Positions 34,054-47,933 of a stretch of DNA of 64,000 nt are shown piece by piece. How positions within the stretch are numbered: position 1 is the stretch's first letter; each line of letters begins with the position of its first letter. This DNA is from Powellomyces hirtus (taxonomy: Eukaryota > Chytridiomycota > Chytridiomycetes > Spizellomycetales > Powellomycetaceae): positions 434,001 through 498,000 of the forward strand of contig JAHLKG010000010.1 of NCBI GenBank assembly GCA_025526995.1. The letters run 5' to 3'. A program made the position numbers and the translations under genes. The notes under the pieces were generated by a model. It worked only from the letters and a program-made list of their open reading frames with translations, was not told where the DNA came from and did no database searches.

Positions 34054-37000
34054 ATGTCCGAAGATCAGGGCCTCCATGCGGGTAGTGTACCTCCCGGGTC
34101 TTTGCCTGTCATTGATGAGCGGCGCATTCGGCACAGCCTTCGAGAACGCTTCCGCTTTGAGGTGGTGACATTTCTCCTAATCCGCACAAGTTGTTTCCAC
34201 TCACAGCCTTTGATAGAAGCCCTCCTCAAAAGCGGTGGGCGAGCTTTCAGGTCATCATATACGGACATCTAGCGTGGATGCTGCGGAAGAAAGTGAAGGA
34301 AGGGCGGCAAGCGTCACCTCTGGGACAGTTTCCTGGCCATCTCGCGACTCGTCGGCGCCGCAATCACCAGATCCAGCGAAACCTCCCGGTCTGAATTCAT
34401 TCTTTTCCGCAACGTGGGGTAGAAGGCCAACGTCCTCGACAAACAGCTCTTCTTCGACTTTGCTTCCGCAACAGTTGAGTTCTGACTTCTCAGCAAAGGG
34501 GCCAGGAGACGGGAATCAGCAACAGTTAGTCCAACCGAGAGACGCCCTGCTGCAGTGTAAGCTTTGCTACGGGAAATAATGTGATTAATAGCTAAACATT
34601 GCCCGCTACCAGATCTCCGCAAACATCATGCGAAAGACATTCAATTAGCGATTTTTGATTCACAGCGCATCAAAGAAGAAGTAATGCTCCAATATTTGAC
34701 ATTGAAGAAGTCGTCGGAACTCATTTCTCTGTTGTTCAGAAAAATGCCACCATTAATCAATATCATGTGATTCTTAAATTGGATCCACTTCGTTTCACGG
34801 AGTTTGATGGTAAGAAAACCGAGTCACTAAGTTTTCAGTCTACCTCCTCTTATTCAATATCCACTGCCTTTGGATAGCCAGCCTCGGAAATCTGCTAATC
34901 GCTGGGACATGTAGCCATCTGGACTTTGAAAACGGTAGTCACTATCTCAAACATCGCTCGAGCGCATGTCTTTCTAATCCCGCTGAAATCAGCCTGCTTC
35001 CACCTGTTGGATGCCGCATTATCTCCTACCGGAGCGGGATTTCCCGAATACGTTCGCGTTTCCGTCCGCCTAGCGTATCTGCCAACCTTCCAGGAGTATG
35101 CCAGCAATGCAATGCGAGGGTATGTTGGGTATGTTGCTCACCTTAAGTGCTTCATGCAGGGCACAGTATGCTTCCGCACAGATTCGCAGACGTTACGGGG
35201 ACAAGCAGGCTGATGAGACCTTCGTAAAAGTTCGTGGCGAGATTTCTGGTCTCTATCACACCGTTCATGTCGTGTGAGTTCAACTTGCCGCCCAAAAGGC
35301 TGCGCTTGGTTGATCTCACTCCTCACTCTAAACAGCTACAGTTATCTGTATCGATGCACGTATCACAAATGTCGGAATCCAAACACATTGTAACTTGGAT
35401 GCTGCGCTGAAAGTACTGATGATCTAAGTACTGAATTGTACGTTTGCCCAGACACATCACGCCAGATGCGCAGAGGCATCGCGTGATTAAGCGTGAGGCG
35501 GACGGGGAGAATTTGATGACTACGACCAGGTACCACCTGCCGGCTAGTGTCAGAACTCTCGAAGCATTGTTGACGTCCCACAAAGTGCCACATTGCACGA
35601 AATTGACCTCACGTGCAGTAGCTGTGGGAAAACAATGCTTGAATCGCCCGTTGATCGGGTGACCACTGGTATGTTCTCTGTGTCATGAAGTCGAAGCACC
35701 TTTAATTCAGAAGCCTTTGCAAGAGCAGCTCGCCAGAAAGGGGAGATGGTCATAGGAATCAATGAAGGCTGTCTCTCCAATGGTAGATATTTGTGAATCA
35801 GTTTGTCGTTGAAGTACGACACATTAATATTTTTACCAGCGGTGACATTTGAGCTACAAGGTTTGTTGGGGACCAGCGTTCGCAACACTATGCCTGTCTG
35901 CTAAGTCCCATGAGAAGATGAGTTGGTTGGGATAGCGCACATAGGTGACCACATCGAACTCGTTGGGACACTTGTTCCCATGAGAGGTAAGTCTCCAAAA
36001 TACTACTAGCTGCATGCGCTCTTTATGCTGATTTAGTCATAGGACATTGCGTGGGCTATCGCTACGTTACAGATTATAAAATGCTTGTGAAGGTGATAAG
36101 GAACAAAACGGCAGCACGGGAATAAGATTCTTATTTCTCCTCTCCTCTTTCTGCAAACCCGTAGGTTAACAACGCCCACGTCCTTAATTGGGTACGTCAT
36201 TTGTGCCTTGTCGTTCAGCGCGTACAGCATGGCATCTTATTGCCATCGCCCATGTGGATAGGTACCAAGTCTCTCAGACTCGAGGAGCTACAAAGACCAA
36301 GTGAACCTCAAGGAAAATCATCTAAGAACCGCTCGCAAGCCTGACCTATTTGGTCTTGGTGGTGATGTGCTTCCTGATCCGATACTTGCACTTCAGCACG
36401 GTAAATTCATGAGATCCGCAAGAAAATAGCCAGCGGATAACTATATCAACTGCTGTCGCATCAGAAACTTTGTCGCCATATGCCTTTACTCAAAAACTGG
36501 TGGATAGCTTCTGTGGTACGTTTTCGTCTCTGCGGCGCTAACGCTCAATGTGATACGATCATGTTCCGGATAAAGACCAAGTCGTTCCGCGGGCGTTCTG
36601 GAGAAAAGCCAAACTTAGCATGCTGCTAAGGTATAACACTTGGGCCAGGTAGTCCTGGAGTAAATCTCTCCGCCAACTTGTTTCTACTTTATAGCCTAGT
36701 ATCGATGCCCACAGCGCTGAAGCCGAAGGTTAAAGCGGCGACCCCTCGACAAGGGATTCACATCCTGCTCCACAGTGATTCTCGCATCCCCGCTTTGGAG
36801 CGCCTGGTCTCGTCGGCTGTAACATTGCGCCGATCATGCAAATGGACATTCGGAAGCGGAACAAAGCACTCGAAACTTAACAGCTCTTGGGCTGCGTGCT
36901 CTGATGGAAAATGTTTGCGAGGTTGAACCTCGCGTTTCGAATTCATGAATGGAGCCTAATCAAGCTGATGGACAATCACTTTATAGCAACTGCCTCCGCG

Positions 37001-38571
37001 AAAGCAAATAGTGGGATCATGATGGCCGAATTGGACAAATTTAGCAAAGGGATGGCTGAAGAATTGGATGATGGTCCGGCAAGGAGATGACGCAGCAGGC
37101 AACTACTTTCCCGAAAAGACTAAATTGGTGGAGTATTTGACAGAGTTGGCAAAGCTGCAAGAGCCTGCGGTTGGGACAGTCAGAAAAGAGAACCTGCGTG
37201 TGAATTCCTTCTGTCTATGGGCCAGCGCCGCGGTACTGAACAAGAAGAATGGACGAAGCTATCAACAAGGACAAACAAAGCAGCCTATGCTACAGGTTGA
37301 ATATGCAAGCGTATTTTCAGGAACGTATTTTGTGCTCCAATCTGATCAGTATCTTCATACCATCGCAGCATCAGCTTCCTCAACCTCTAGGCCCACTGTT
37401 GAGGTATGCAAACAATGACAACATCCTGCTGACACTTTGGAACTCACAGCAAACCCCAGCAAATTCGACATCATGCTAAACCTGCGAAACTCATCCGATG
37501 GCCAATTTGATGAACTTCTGGCGAGACATATACTGGCACATCCAGTGAATGAGCCATGTGATATACGGAATGAGTTCCATCTGACCTTGGACGACTTCGC
37601 ACAAGTAAGCTTCGCACACTCTCTCAAGGCTGATACTGATCCTGATATGTCACCGATGTACGAACTGTTTTCTGTAGTTTCTGCACGTTGCGGCAAACAT
37701 TGAAGTCAAGTACATGTCGACTATCATCCTTGCCGCATACCCGTTAGTAGCTGCGCTGACCCCGCAGCTTCGTGGTATAGGCTATCCGAAGACTGCCAGC
37801 TCTTGCTTCGATCATACTTCTCGGCACTCAGAACGTTGGTCGGCAATATCGCCAACGGGAGCGAATCCATGTTTGCCACCATGGAGGTGGGTATATATAT
37901 TTTCAGATCTACATAAACCAAAATGTAGCTGACAGCAGCTTGTGGAAAGACGTTGGTCCGGCTGACTAGCGCTCATGCAAAGGTTCGTTCCCGATGACGA
38001 GATAGGTAAACACCTTGTCATGCTAAACCAGCTTCCTCAGCTCTGCCTACGTGACACGGCGCTTGTGGATGATGCCCTTGTCAGGTTCGGATACTATTGC
38101 CGTTCAATCATCAACGACAATGCTCAACGTGTTGCGGGAACTAGCATCCTCCTTGTCGAAGAATCCATGGCGCTATCAATGGGTGTCTCCATTATGGGTT
38201 TCACTTCCCTGCCTCAGGATCAGGAAAATTTGACCGTACTCTTCGGGGCGGGATACAGCAATGGAACTGCAAATGATGTATCCGATCAAGGAGATGTAAG
38301 TTTGTCCTTCAACATCCTCTAAACCTGCATAGTTTAGACTTCATTTGCCTATTAATATCTGTATGCATCAGTCTATGGAAGTTGACTCGGTTATGGGCGA
38401 GGACGACGACGAGTTTACGCCATCTGACCAGCCTTTTAATCGGTAAGCGTTGGGACTTGCAACATGCTTCAAGTGATGACAGTCCGGCGTGATGATGCAT
38501 TTTTCCATCAAATAAGGTTTTATACGCATGTGATCAGCGTGTTAGAGCGATTCTCGCATGAGAGGATTTAG
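34054..38571 (+). CDS. MCMDC2: MCMDC2-like protein (divergent meiotic MCM paralogue)
   Basis: MCMDC2 is a degenerate MCM-family protein needed for meiotic recombination in animals. The early exons (34054-34161, 34217-34556, 34613-34680, 34740-34809, 34915-35119, 35190-35273, 35336-) join in frame. They encode NQYHVILKLDPLRFTEFDA, EYVRVSVRLAYLPTFQEYA and an OB/zinc region with CTYHKC and later LTCSSCGK. Later exons carry RKAKLSMLLSLVS, a weak Walker A position reading CSDGKC, the MCM helix SKFDIMLNLRNSSDGQFDEL, LSEDCQLLLRSYFSALR, LVRLTSAHAKLCLRD and LLVEESMALSMGVS. It ends in ISVLERFSHERI. The order and spacing follow human MCMDC2 better than MCM2-9. Some joins between 35360-35560 and 35896-36650 are unresolved, so no exact length is given. 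There are at least 15 introns. Confidence 0.8.
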
Positions 38572-38945
38572 ACGGTTTCTGCCTAAACTGCCGTAGCCGG
38601 GTTGCTAAGTACCTATTACTTTGCTGTATGTGAAATGTAGCGCTGAGAATGTCGTTCGTTATTCCACCGGGTCAATGGAATTCACTATTACGCCCCTGGA
38701 TTTGATTAAGCACCACTGAACATGAACTGATTTCTTCTGTTCGGAAAGTGCTTGTTCGTTTCACGAAGACCTGACATTTACATCCCGAACAACCCCAACC
38801 CCGATGGTAAACAAAAGTAGGGGAATTACAAAATAACACATTTGGGACTGGAACCCTAAGCCCCGCGCCTTCCTCTATTGTCGACATCTCATTTCGGGGA
38901 GTGTCGGCTCGCTGCTTGTTGATCCCCTATCCATTTGGGGGCGCC

Positions 38946-40864
<1,919 letters not shown>

Positions 40865-41302
40865 GATCTCGTGTTAGTGGCGCTTACCCATGTCCCCGTT
40901 CCCACTAGTCCTCACTGGCTTTGCGTCGTAGCCATCATACCCGTTCGGACCTACAAAGACAAGAACAGAGGGCAGAGAGCAGCATAACACAGCATGAGCA
41001 CCTTGCTGCTGGAACTGTATGACCAGCAGAAAGATATGGCAGCTTCTTCCTTACCCATCATGTTCAACGGCGACTATGAAATGGAAGGGTCCACGCAAGC
41101 AATCGCACGGTCTCTCATCGGTGACTGGCAGATTCAGACATGGATGTGGATCGAATGGCTCGCACTTGATCCATTTAGTGCAACGCCCCATTCACTCCGG
41201 CTCGTCCAACCAGCACAGCCATAAGCGCAGCAACCAACGTCATCACTCCAATGATTCTGACCTGCGAATCTCGACACACATTCCACCTATACACATTACA
41301 CC

Positions 41303-42718
41303 ATGGGCAATTCTGGAAGCAAAAAAAGCACTACCGCACTGACGGGCCTTACAGAGCAGGAACGTGTTGCTTTGACAAACTGCGTCCGGAAAGCAGGAAA
41401 CTTCCCCCAGCAAGATTCTCAAGAGTTGGCGAATCGGACCGTCTCCCCAACTGCGCTATCGAAAGAGCTATCGCAGCGAGTGCCTGAACGGATACGGGTT
41501 GCCATAGGTCTTTTTGCCGCCAAATGTGCGCAGAGACATGGGCAGGACAATAACAACACGGTGACTCTTATTGGTCTGGCTGAGGCCTCTAGAGTTCTCG
41601 TCTTTGGAAATGCAACGGAGAAGGCGGACTTTGTTGAAGTTTACGCTGCTGCCAACGCTGGAGCTGGTGCCAAAGAACTTCTGCAAGATATTGGAGCAAG
41701 CGTTGGACTGTACGAGCCTAAAGCCAACTCTGCTTACGTGATAAACGACTCGTTCCTCTGGTTCTTGACGGAACAAAGTAGAAATGATGTAGTAGCTGGG
41801 GATGATACTCAGTCCGATACTTCAGCCTCCCCGCCCCCATTTCCTGACCTGGCTTCATTTGAAACCTGGTTCCAGCAGAACAGGTATCTACAAAATCTAT
41901 GGAAAGTCCTTTTCCAATTCGCCTTCTTCGGCCGACTGCCGGAGTTCCCGTCGATGGTTGGTGGATCTTCGTCGCTTTTGATGATCGAAGATAGATACGT
42001 CCTGCACACGAGTCTGCCATCTGAGTTCAAGTCAGAGAAGACTTGGTTTCGTCTCTTCACCGGCGATCAGAATGGAAAGAGCTGGACAGTGTTCATGGGC
42101 AAGGTGGTAGAAGCGGGATCAATTTTGTTTGTGTTCAGAGATAAAGACGGTAAGCCTTGTAACTTGCATGAGTTTACTTGCTGGCGGGCCATACTTAGAC
42201 ATAAGTGTTCTGCTCTTGCAGATCATATATTTGGCGCGTTTGCAGCAGCAGATCTAAAGACTGGTCCCAACTTCTTTGGCAACAGCTCGAGCTTCCTGTA
42301 TTCTCTCCGGCCGCGAATGGGTATCTACCAATCAACCGGATATAACAGCAACTATCAGTACATGAATCACGGGGCAGCGACATATCCTAATGGTTTGGGG
42401 TTTGGAGGACAGCTTGATTATTTTGGACTTTGGATATCATCTTCGTTTGAGGGTGGACATTCCAAAGCGTCTCCGCGATCCACGACATTCGACAGTCCGC
42501 GACTTAGCAATAAAGAGGAGTTCACATTGGATTACTGCGAAGCGTGGTTGATCAAACCAAAGGAAGTGGATGATCGATTGATCGATCCCAAGCAGGCCAA
42601 AAAATCGGTCTTAGATGATGACATTACGTCGTCTCTGTTGGAAATGAGTGGAAGAAGAATGTACTCGAAGGAAGTCGGAAGGAATGATGAACCGAGCAAC
42701 AACGAACCGGCGGGATAG
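41303..42718 (+). CDS. TLDc-domain protein (MEAK7/TLDC1-like)
   Basis: The frame is open across 471 codons, but 42150-42221 is best read as a 72-base intron (gtaagc...ttgcag) that keeps frame. Splicing restores the TLDc motif FVFRDKD-DHIFGAFA and gives 447 residues. The N-terminus MGNSGSKK is a good N-myristoylation and membrane-targeting signal, as in MEAK7. The TLDc domain spans about residues 215-410 (SLLMIEDRYVLHTSLPSE, GPNFFGNSSSFLYSL, LGFGGQLDYFGLWI, FTLDYCEAWLI). MEAK7 activates an mTOR branch at lysosomes in animals, and TLDc proteins more generally bind the V-ATPase; either role is inference here. The start ATG at 41303 follows a good context (caccATGG). Confidence 0.88.
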   Translation: MGNSGSKKSTTALTGLTEQERVALTNCVRKAGNFPQQDSQELANRTVSPTALSKELSQRVPERIRVAIGLFAAKCAQRHGQDNNNTVTLIGLAEASRVLVFGNATEKADFVEVYAAANAGAGAKELLQDIGASVGLYEPKANSAYVINDSFLWFLTEQSRNDVVAGDDTQSDTSASPPPFPDLASFETWFQQNRYLQNLWKVLFQFAFFGRLPEFPSMVGGSSSLLMIEDRYVLHTSLPSEFKSEKTWFRLFTGDQNGKSWTVFMGKVVEAGSILFVFRDKDGKPCNLHEFTCWRAILRHKCSALADHIFGAFAAADLKTGPNFFGNSSSFLYSLRPRMGIYQSTGYNSNYQYMNHGAATYPNGLGFGGQLDYFGLWISSSFEGGHSKASPRSTTFDSPRLSNKEEFTLDYCEAWLIKPKEVDDRLIDPKQAKKSVLDDDITSSLLEMSGRRMYSKEVGRNDEPSNNEPAG

Positions 42719-43682
42719 TACATCGATTCTTTAACGGTCGTTGGAAAGCTTTTTCAAATGACCCATCCCGCTTATCGAAATCAGCATGCGAAGTGCAGTC
42801 AATGGAAAGGTGGCGCTAGGCGATTTTGTGGACGTTACCGAAGTCGAGTTTGTGTACACCAGTTCCAGATCGTAACAGCAAGGATCTGTAGGGACCAAGC
42901 AGCAGCGCAACTGCTCACGCATTGGCTTGCATTTTTGTTATCATCTGATCCACTCCTCTTCGGGGCGGTGGATTAAGTAGACATCATCTTATCTTCATCG
43001 TGTTTTACACCCCTCCCATTTTATGTAGATATCTATTACCGGTTTTCAAATTCGATGTTTATTCTTCTTGATCAATCTCAACCGTAGTGTCTTAGAAGCA
43101 GAAGATTTGTATGATCTCCTCGACCGAGCATAATACCGTGGGAACTCACGATTCTCGTGTTTGGGTCCACAAGCGACAGGCTACGCGTGTTCCCATCAGG
43201 ACGATCGAGACTATCGAACCTATCTAACATCACTAGCCTTCACAGATCATCGCTCCGACGACGGACCTTTACTGCAAATGGGAAGTACAAATTCCCACCG
43301 AACAGTCAACGTTCAGCGCACGCTCGCCTGAATTCACCATCTGCGGTCAAGCGGGGTACATGACGATGTGGCGACACCTCGCCGATGCCGCTTGGTACAC
43401 TCTCTACCTTTGCAGGTCTACTTAAAAGGCTTTGGGAAATCAATTTTTGCCCATAGATGGTCGAGATGGACGTGAATGTGACGGTGCTTTCAGAGCGCGT
43501 TCTTCGGAATGTCCCCCAACATCCCAACATCCCAACATGCCATTGTTGTCTCGGGAAACGTATGGCTCCATTTATTCACAATCTGACACGTAGGTCAAAA
43601 GAGAAGCGGAGTTATCGGAGGTTCGATTGCTGACTCATCAAGGTGTCTCTCATGTACGTCGATAGCGCAATTAACCCCAGCC
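42719..43682. other. Intergenic region, no gene recognised
   Basis: This 964-base stretch lies between the TLDc gene and the omega-amidase gene. Open frames are under 80 codons and show no recognisable motif. No tRNA was seen. Confidence 0.4.
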
Positions 43683-44728
43683 ATGGCAGCAACCACAGCA
43701 TCGAAAATGTTCAAGTTGGCATTGATCCAGCTACGAGTGACAGCAAACAAGGAGGCTAATATCTTAAGAGCGAGGTCCAAAGTCCTTGAGGCGGCAAAGA
43801 ATGGGGCCAAAGTGGTCGTGCTTCCAGGTACGTATGATATGACATTACATGTTGTCGTCACCCGGAACCAATACTGACATGTACCACAACACAGAATGTT
43901 TCAACTCGCCATACGGAACCAAGCACTTTCCGCAATACGCCGAACCGCTGAACGGCACTACGTCCTCCGCGCTGCTCTCAATGGCCAAAGATGCAGACGT
44001 ATATCTCATTGGCGGCTCGTTCCCCGAATCCTCCTCAGACGGGTCCTCCAAATTCTACAACACGTGCACAATCTGGTCTCCGACCGGCACACAGCTCGGT
44101 GTGCACCGCAAAGTGCATCTGTTTGACATCGACGTTCCGGGCAAGATCCGCTTCAAAGAGTCCGAGGTCTTGAGCGCGGGAGACCAACTCACGATGGTAG
44201 AGACCGAGTTTGGGAAGATTGGAGTGGGGATCTGTTACGATATCCGGTTTCCAGAGATGGCGATGATTGCAGCCAGAAAGGGTTGTGTGGCCATGATTTA
44301 CCCGGGCGCGTTCAACATGACGACGGGACCTTTGCATTGGGAATTGTTGCAGCGGGCAAGGGCCGTAGATAATCAGATCTATGTGGCGGCGTGTTCCCCA
44401 GCGAGGGATGAGAACGAGGCTGGGGCCGGATACGTGGCGTATGGGCATTCTTCGGTTGTGGATCCCATGGGCGTGGTAGTGGGCACAACGGACGGCAAGG
44501 AGGATATCGTTTATGCAGATGTGGATTTGGCGCGGATAGATGAGGCACGCAAGTCTATTCCAGTGACTAGTCAGAGGCGCTTTGACGTCTATCAGGACGT
44601 GAGTGCAACATAGAGATATTGTGATGTGCAAGATATGATAGGAAGGGGCATTTGGCACGTAAACTGCCGTATCTAATGTCTACATGCAGCATATGTACAA
44701 ACGATCGTTATTTAGCCAAAGTGCATGA
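43683..44728 (+). CDS. NIT2: Omega-amidase NIT2 (nitrilase superfamily)
   Basis: Omega-amidase converts alpha-ketoglutaramate or alpha-ketosuccinamate to the dicarboxylate plus ammonia. Three exons (43683-43827, 43895-44598, 44690-44728) give 295 residues in frame. The catalytic triad is visible as Glu49 (LPECFNSPYG, formed across the first splice), Lys121 (HRKVHLFDID) and Cys162 (GICYDIRFPE). FDIDVPGKIRFKESEVL is typical of NIT2 rather than NIT1. The third exon is inferred from a strong gtgagt donor and a tacatgcag acceptor and adds HMYKRSLFSQSA; without it the frame would end a few codons later at 44613. A second in-frame Met at codon 9 could also serve as start. The 3' end overlaps the tail of the HEL2 gene on the other strand by 17 bases. 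Confidence 0.92.
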
Positions 44729-47565
44729 GCGTGACGCCCCGTTTGCCCTTCTTGTTGCTGCTCGAGTCGCTGTCCGTATTGGATGCCTGATTCCTATCTT
44801 CACCCCATCCGCCGCCAACCTTACCGCCGCCGATGCGCCCATTGATAGCACGCACGACCGCCGGCTTTGGCGGTCTGCTGGGTAATCCTGGGAACTCTTT
44901 AGCCTCATTGACCTGTCGTGCCATTCTCCCAGTATTGTGGCGAGCTTGTACTGCCGCCTGTGAGAACGGGACAGTCGCCGCTGGTGCAGGTTTACCATTG
45001 CTTGGCAGGCTAGGGTAGTTGTATCCAGATTGCAAGGCGGGGGGCGGTAATGGCGGGAGATTGGGGTGGAGATGGGTTATGACTGTCTGGCTCTGGTGGC
45101 GGTGCGCCCTTGAATGTGACGGGTAATCTTTTGTCTTGCTGCTCCTCGTCTCCTGTGCTGTTCCCACTTTCCAAATTCTTGTTGACTCGCTCCCACACGG
45201 AAGTGTTACTGCCGGCAGATGAAGCGCGAGAGGAAGTGAGACCGACTCCGCCCCGGGTAACTCTTTGCTTGCTAGCCTTGTTCTTGATCACAAGAACACG
45301 GGCAGCAGATGCCGCTGGTGTTTTGGCTGATGTCACGGGCAGGATGGAAGAGGGTGTGGCTGCCGAATTGGCATAGGAAGGAATCGGCGGGCGTGGGGCG
45401 GGTTCATCACGAGCTTGAACTTTCCAGTCATTCCATGCGCGCATCATCTCGTTTTTCAGCTTTCCACCTGTGCGAGGGGCAGAGTATAGTGGAACAAACT
45501 TTCCCTTTCCCTTCCCTTTACCCTTTGGCTGATCAGACTCTTCTTCTGGGTCCGGTACGGTATCCGCCATTCGTCTCCAGACTTTTCCGGCTTCATTTTC
45601 AGCATCCTTCAGCTGTTTCCCGAATTTGTTTTGCATTGCAAGAGACATGAAGCCGGATACAAAGTCATCTGCGGAGACAAGCGATTGACGAAACGCCGCT
45701 GCTAATGACTTAAATTCGGTAACCTTAGTGGTAGAATGATTAAGAACCTGTTGAACTTTCTGGAACACTTCCGCCTCTTCCGGACTGGGTGAGCCTGAAC
45801 TTGTGGAAGCATTGAATGGTAGGGCGGATCCGGCCGCTTCAGAAGGGGTTGGCATTGCTGGTATTGATTGCATGATACCTGGTGATGGTTGCCGAGCCGC
45901 TGGCGCTGATTGCACGGGCCCCTCGTCCGTGGATGCCTCGCTCACAACGGGCTTCGATCCAGTCAGTGCAGATCCAAATCCAGGAGGAGGGCGCAACCGC
46001 CTGACATTCGCGTTTTCTTGTCGACCGACTGATGGTAACGCCTGATCCTGGGAGACCGGACGCGCATCACCTGCCTGACGAAACATGGCTCCTCCGCTGT
46101 TGTTAATAGCGTTGTTGACATTCTCGTGATTCTCGCGCTCTCCTCGGCCGTTCCTGCCTCCTTTTTCACGCTTAGGAGCTGGTGCTCTTCGACTCTGATT
46201 GGTCTCAATGTCGCGTGATGGTGAGCCGGCATATGTGAAAGTAAGGTCCAGATGTTGTCCCTTGGCTTTACTCTTTTGGTTGCCGTGAACTTCGAGCTGA
46301 TCATGGCGAGAAATGACGCTCATCAGTGACGTCCTACGTAACCACGAAAATTTTCTGAAGCACATACCTGATGACCAGCCAAATCTATTTCCGAATTGAA
46401 GACAACAAATTTCTTCTCCAGGCATTCGGGATCGTAACAAGGGTAGTGGTCGCTTTGGAAGTGTGCTTCCTGTAAGGAAAAGGCGCACAGGTTTGTAACC
46501 CATATACCATTGCTGCAAATCTACCATCAATGGAAAGCTTACCATTTCGAGGTAGTTCTTATAGTACTGATTCCGAACTCCGTTTCTCTGACATAAGAAG
46601 CATTGTTCATGCTTTTCGCGGCAGTGTTCAAACAGTTCATCCTGGCCATAGTAGTTGACGCGGCAGAATCCACATTGAGGATGCCCCTTGAACGAGGGAT
46701 CGTCTGGATCCCCAGTTCTATTGTGTCGATCAAGCATTGCCCGCGTATACAGCGCGTGTTCGTGTGTGAAAAGCTTTTTATGCCGTGTGCACAGCTCACT
46801 AAAATATTGATATTAGTAATCTGTCTCCTTTCAGGCCTCTGTTGACAGAAAAGCTAACGATCCTCACCACATGTACATGCCGTGAGATTTCCGCACGTGG
46901 TCTTTCAGCTCTCTCCAGCCTTCCGTACAAGCAACATCACATCCCGGATCCGGACAATTGAATCGAAGCAGAATCATCACGTCTTCGTAAATTTCGGGGC
47001 TGTCGAAAAAGATCTTCAGTTTGCGATCGTGGGCAGCCATGCGAGGAAGGTCGAACTCCTGAAAAAGTTTCTTCTTCTCTTTGGTGTACACGACTTCGTG
47101 AAGATCAGTCTAGGCAAAGGGATTCGGACGTTTAGTATGGATATCTCCTCAATTCAGAAGGCAAGACTTTGCGCGGCATGAGCCTCCACTCACTTTGCAA
47201 AGTGCACAAGTCTTTTGCTTGTACAAGGCTCTCAGCCGCAGAGAGCAGAGATGACAGACCCGGTGGTTGCACTCCCCAATCGCATACCAAGTCACCGTGT
47301 CCGCGCAGATAAAGCAGAGTTCCTCCCCTTCCTCCTCCTGGGTAACAGGCACGGTCTGAGGGTGTTGGATTTGAATTGTACCCGCAACCGGGGCGTTAAC
47401 AAGTGGGATTGAGGGTCTGCGAGGCGGCGGCTGAGCTGGACCAAGCCCACTGGACTTTGCGGGAATGCTCTTGTGATCAAACGGAACAAAATTGTTCTTC
47501 CCTTTGCCCTTTCGGCCAGGGTTGTTCGACTTGTTCGAGGAGTTGCTGGAGGAGTTGTCGGGCAT
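44712..47565 (-). CDS. HEL2: RING/C2H2 E3 ubiquitin ligase HEL2/ZNF598 (ribosome quality control)
   Basis: HEL2 senses collided ribosomes and ubiquitinates small-subunit proteins. Exons are 47565-47194, 47109-46868, 46798-46543, 46469-46368 and 46296-44712. The RING (CFICADTVTWYAIGECNHRV...CALC) is at about residues 83-123, followed by EFDLPRMAAHDRKLKIFFDS and then C2H2 fingers (CPDPGC, CGFCRVNYYG, CFLCQRNG, CYDPECLEKKFVVF). The C-terminal half is Pro/Ser-rich and ends in KKGKRGVTLMHFG, the typical family end. That end lies in a different frame from the rest of the last exon. The switch is needed near 45030-45060, where a run of six G (plus strand, 45039-45044) sits; losing one base there restores the frame and no good intron does. 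It may be an assembly error or a real frameshift. Confidence 0.88.
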
Positions 47566-47933
47566 TACTGGAAAGGCGAGTACGTGGAGGGTGGAGTGGA
47601 TCTAAGGCGCTTGATTGTATGCTATTATAATGTAATGGTGAGAATAAAGATAAAAATGTTGACAGGGGATGCCCCAGCAATGTGGAGAAGGCATTTCGCC
47701 ATCACTTAGACTGACTAATACTGGTTCCAAGTGGCTAGGTGTGGCTTTCTTTGGCTACTGAGCCGCTGGTTGGATCCAGACACACGCGCGTGTCATCACG
47801 ATCCCAAATAAAGCATCACGTCACATCCATTCATTCATGCCATCTTGTTATTCAAGAGCCACCTTCCTCTATCCTTTCCCCATCCCGACAATTTCCAGCC
47901 TGCCAAACTGTTCTCATCTCCCATCCCAGTACT
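47566..47933. other. Divergent promoter region between HEL2 and the glutamine synthetase-like gene
   Basis: This 368-base stretch separates two start codons pointing away from each other, so it should hold both promoters. No clear TATA box or other motif was recognised. Confidence 0.4.

Noticed and set aside
34054..38571. MCM8 or MCM9 as the identity of this gene
   Set aside because: Order of short motifs, the degenerate P-loop and the VEESMALSMGVS end fit MCMDC2 better, though only a phylogeny can settle it.
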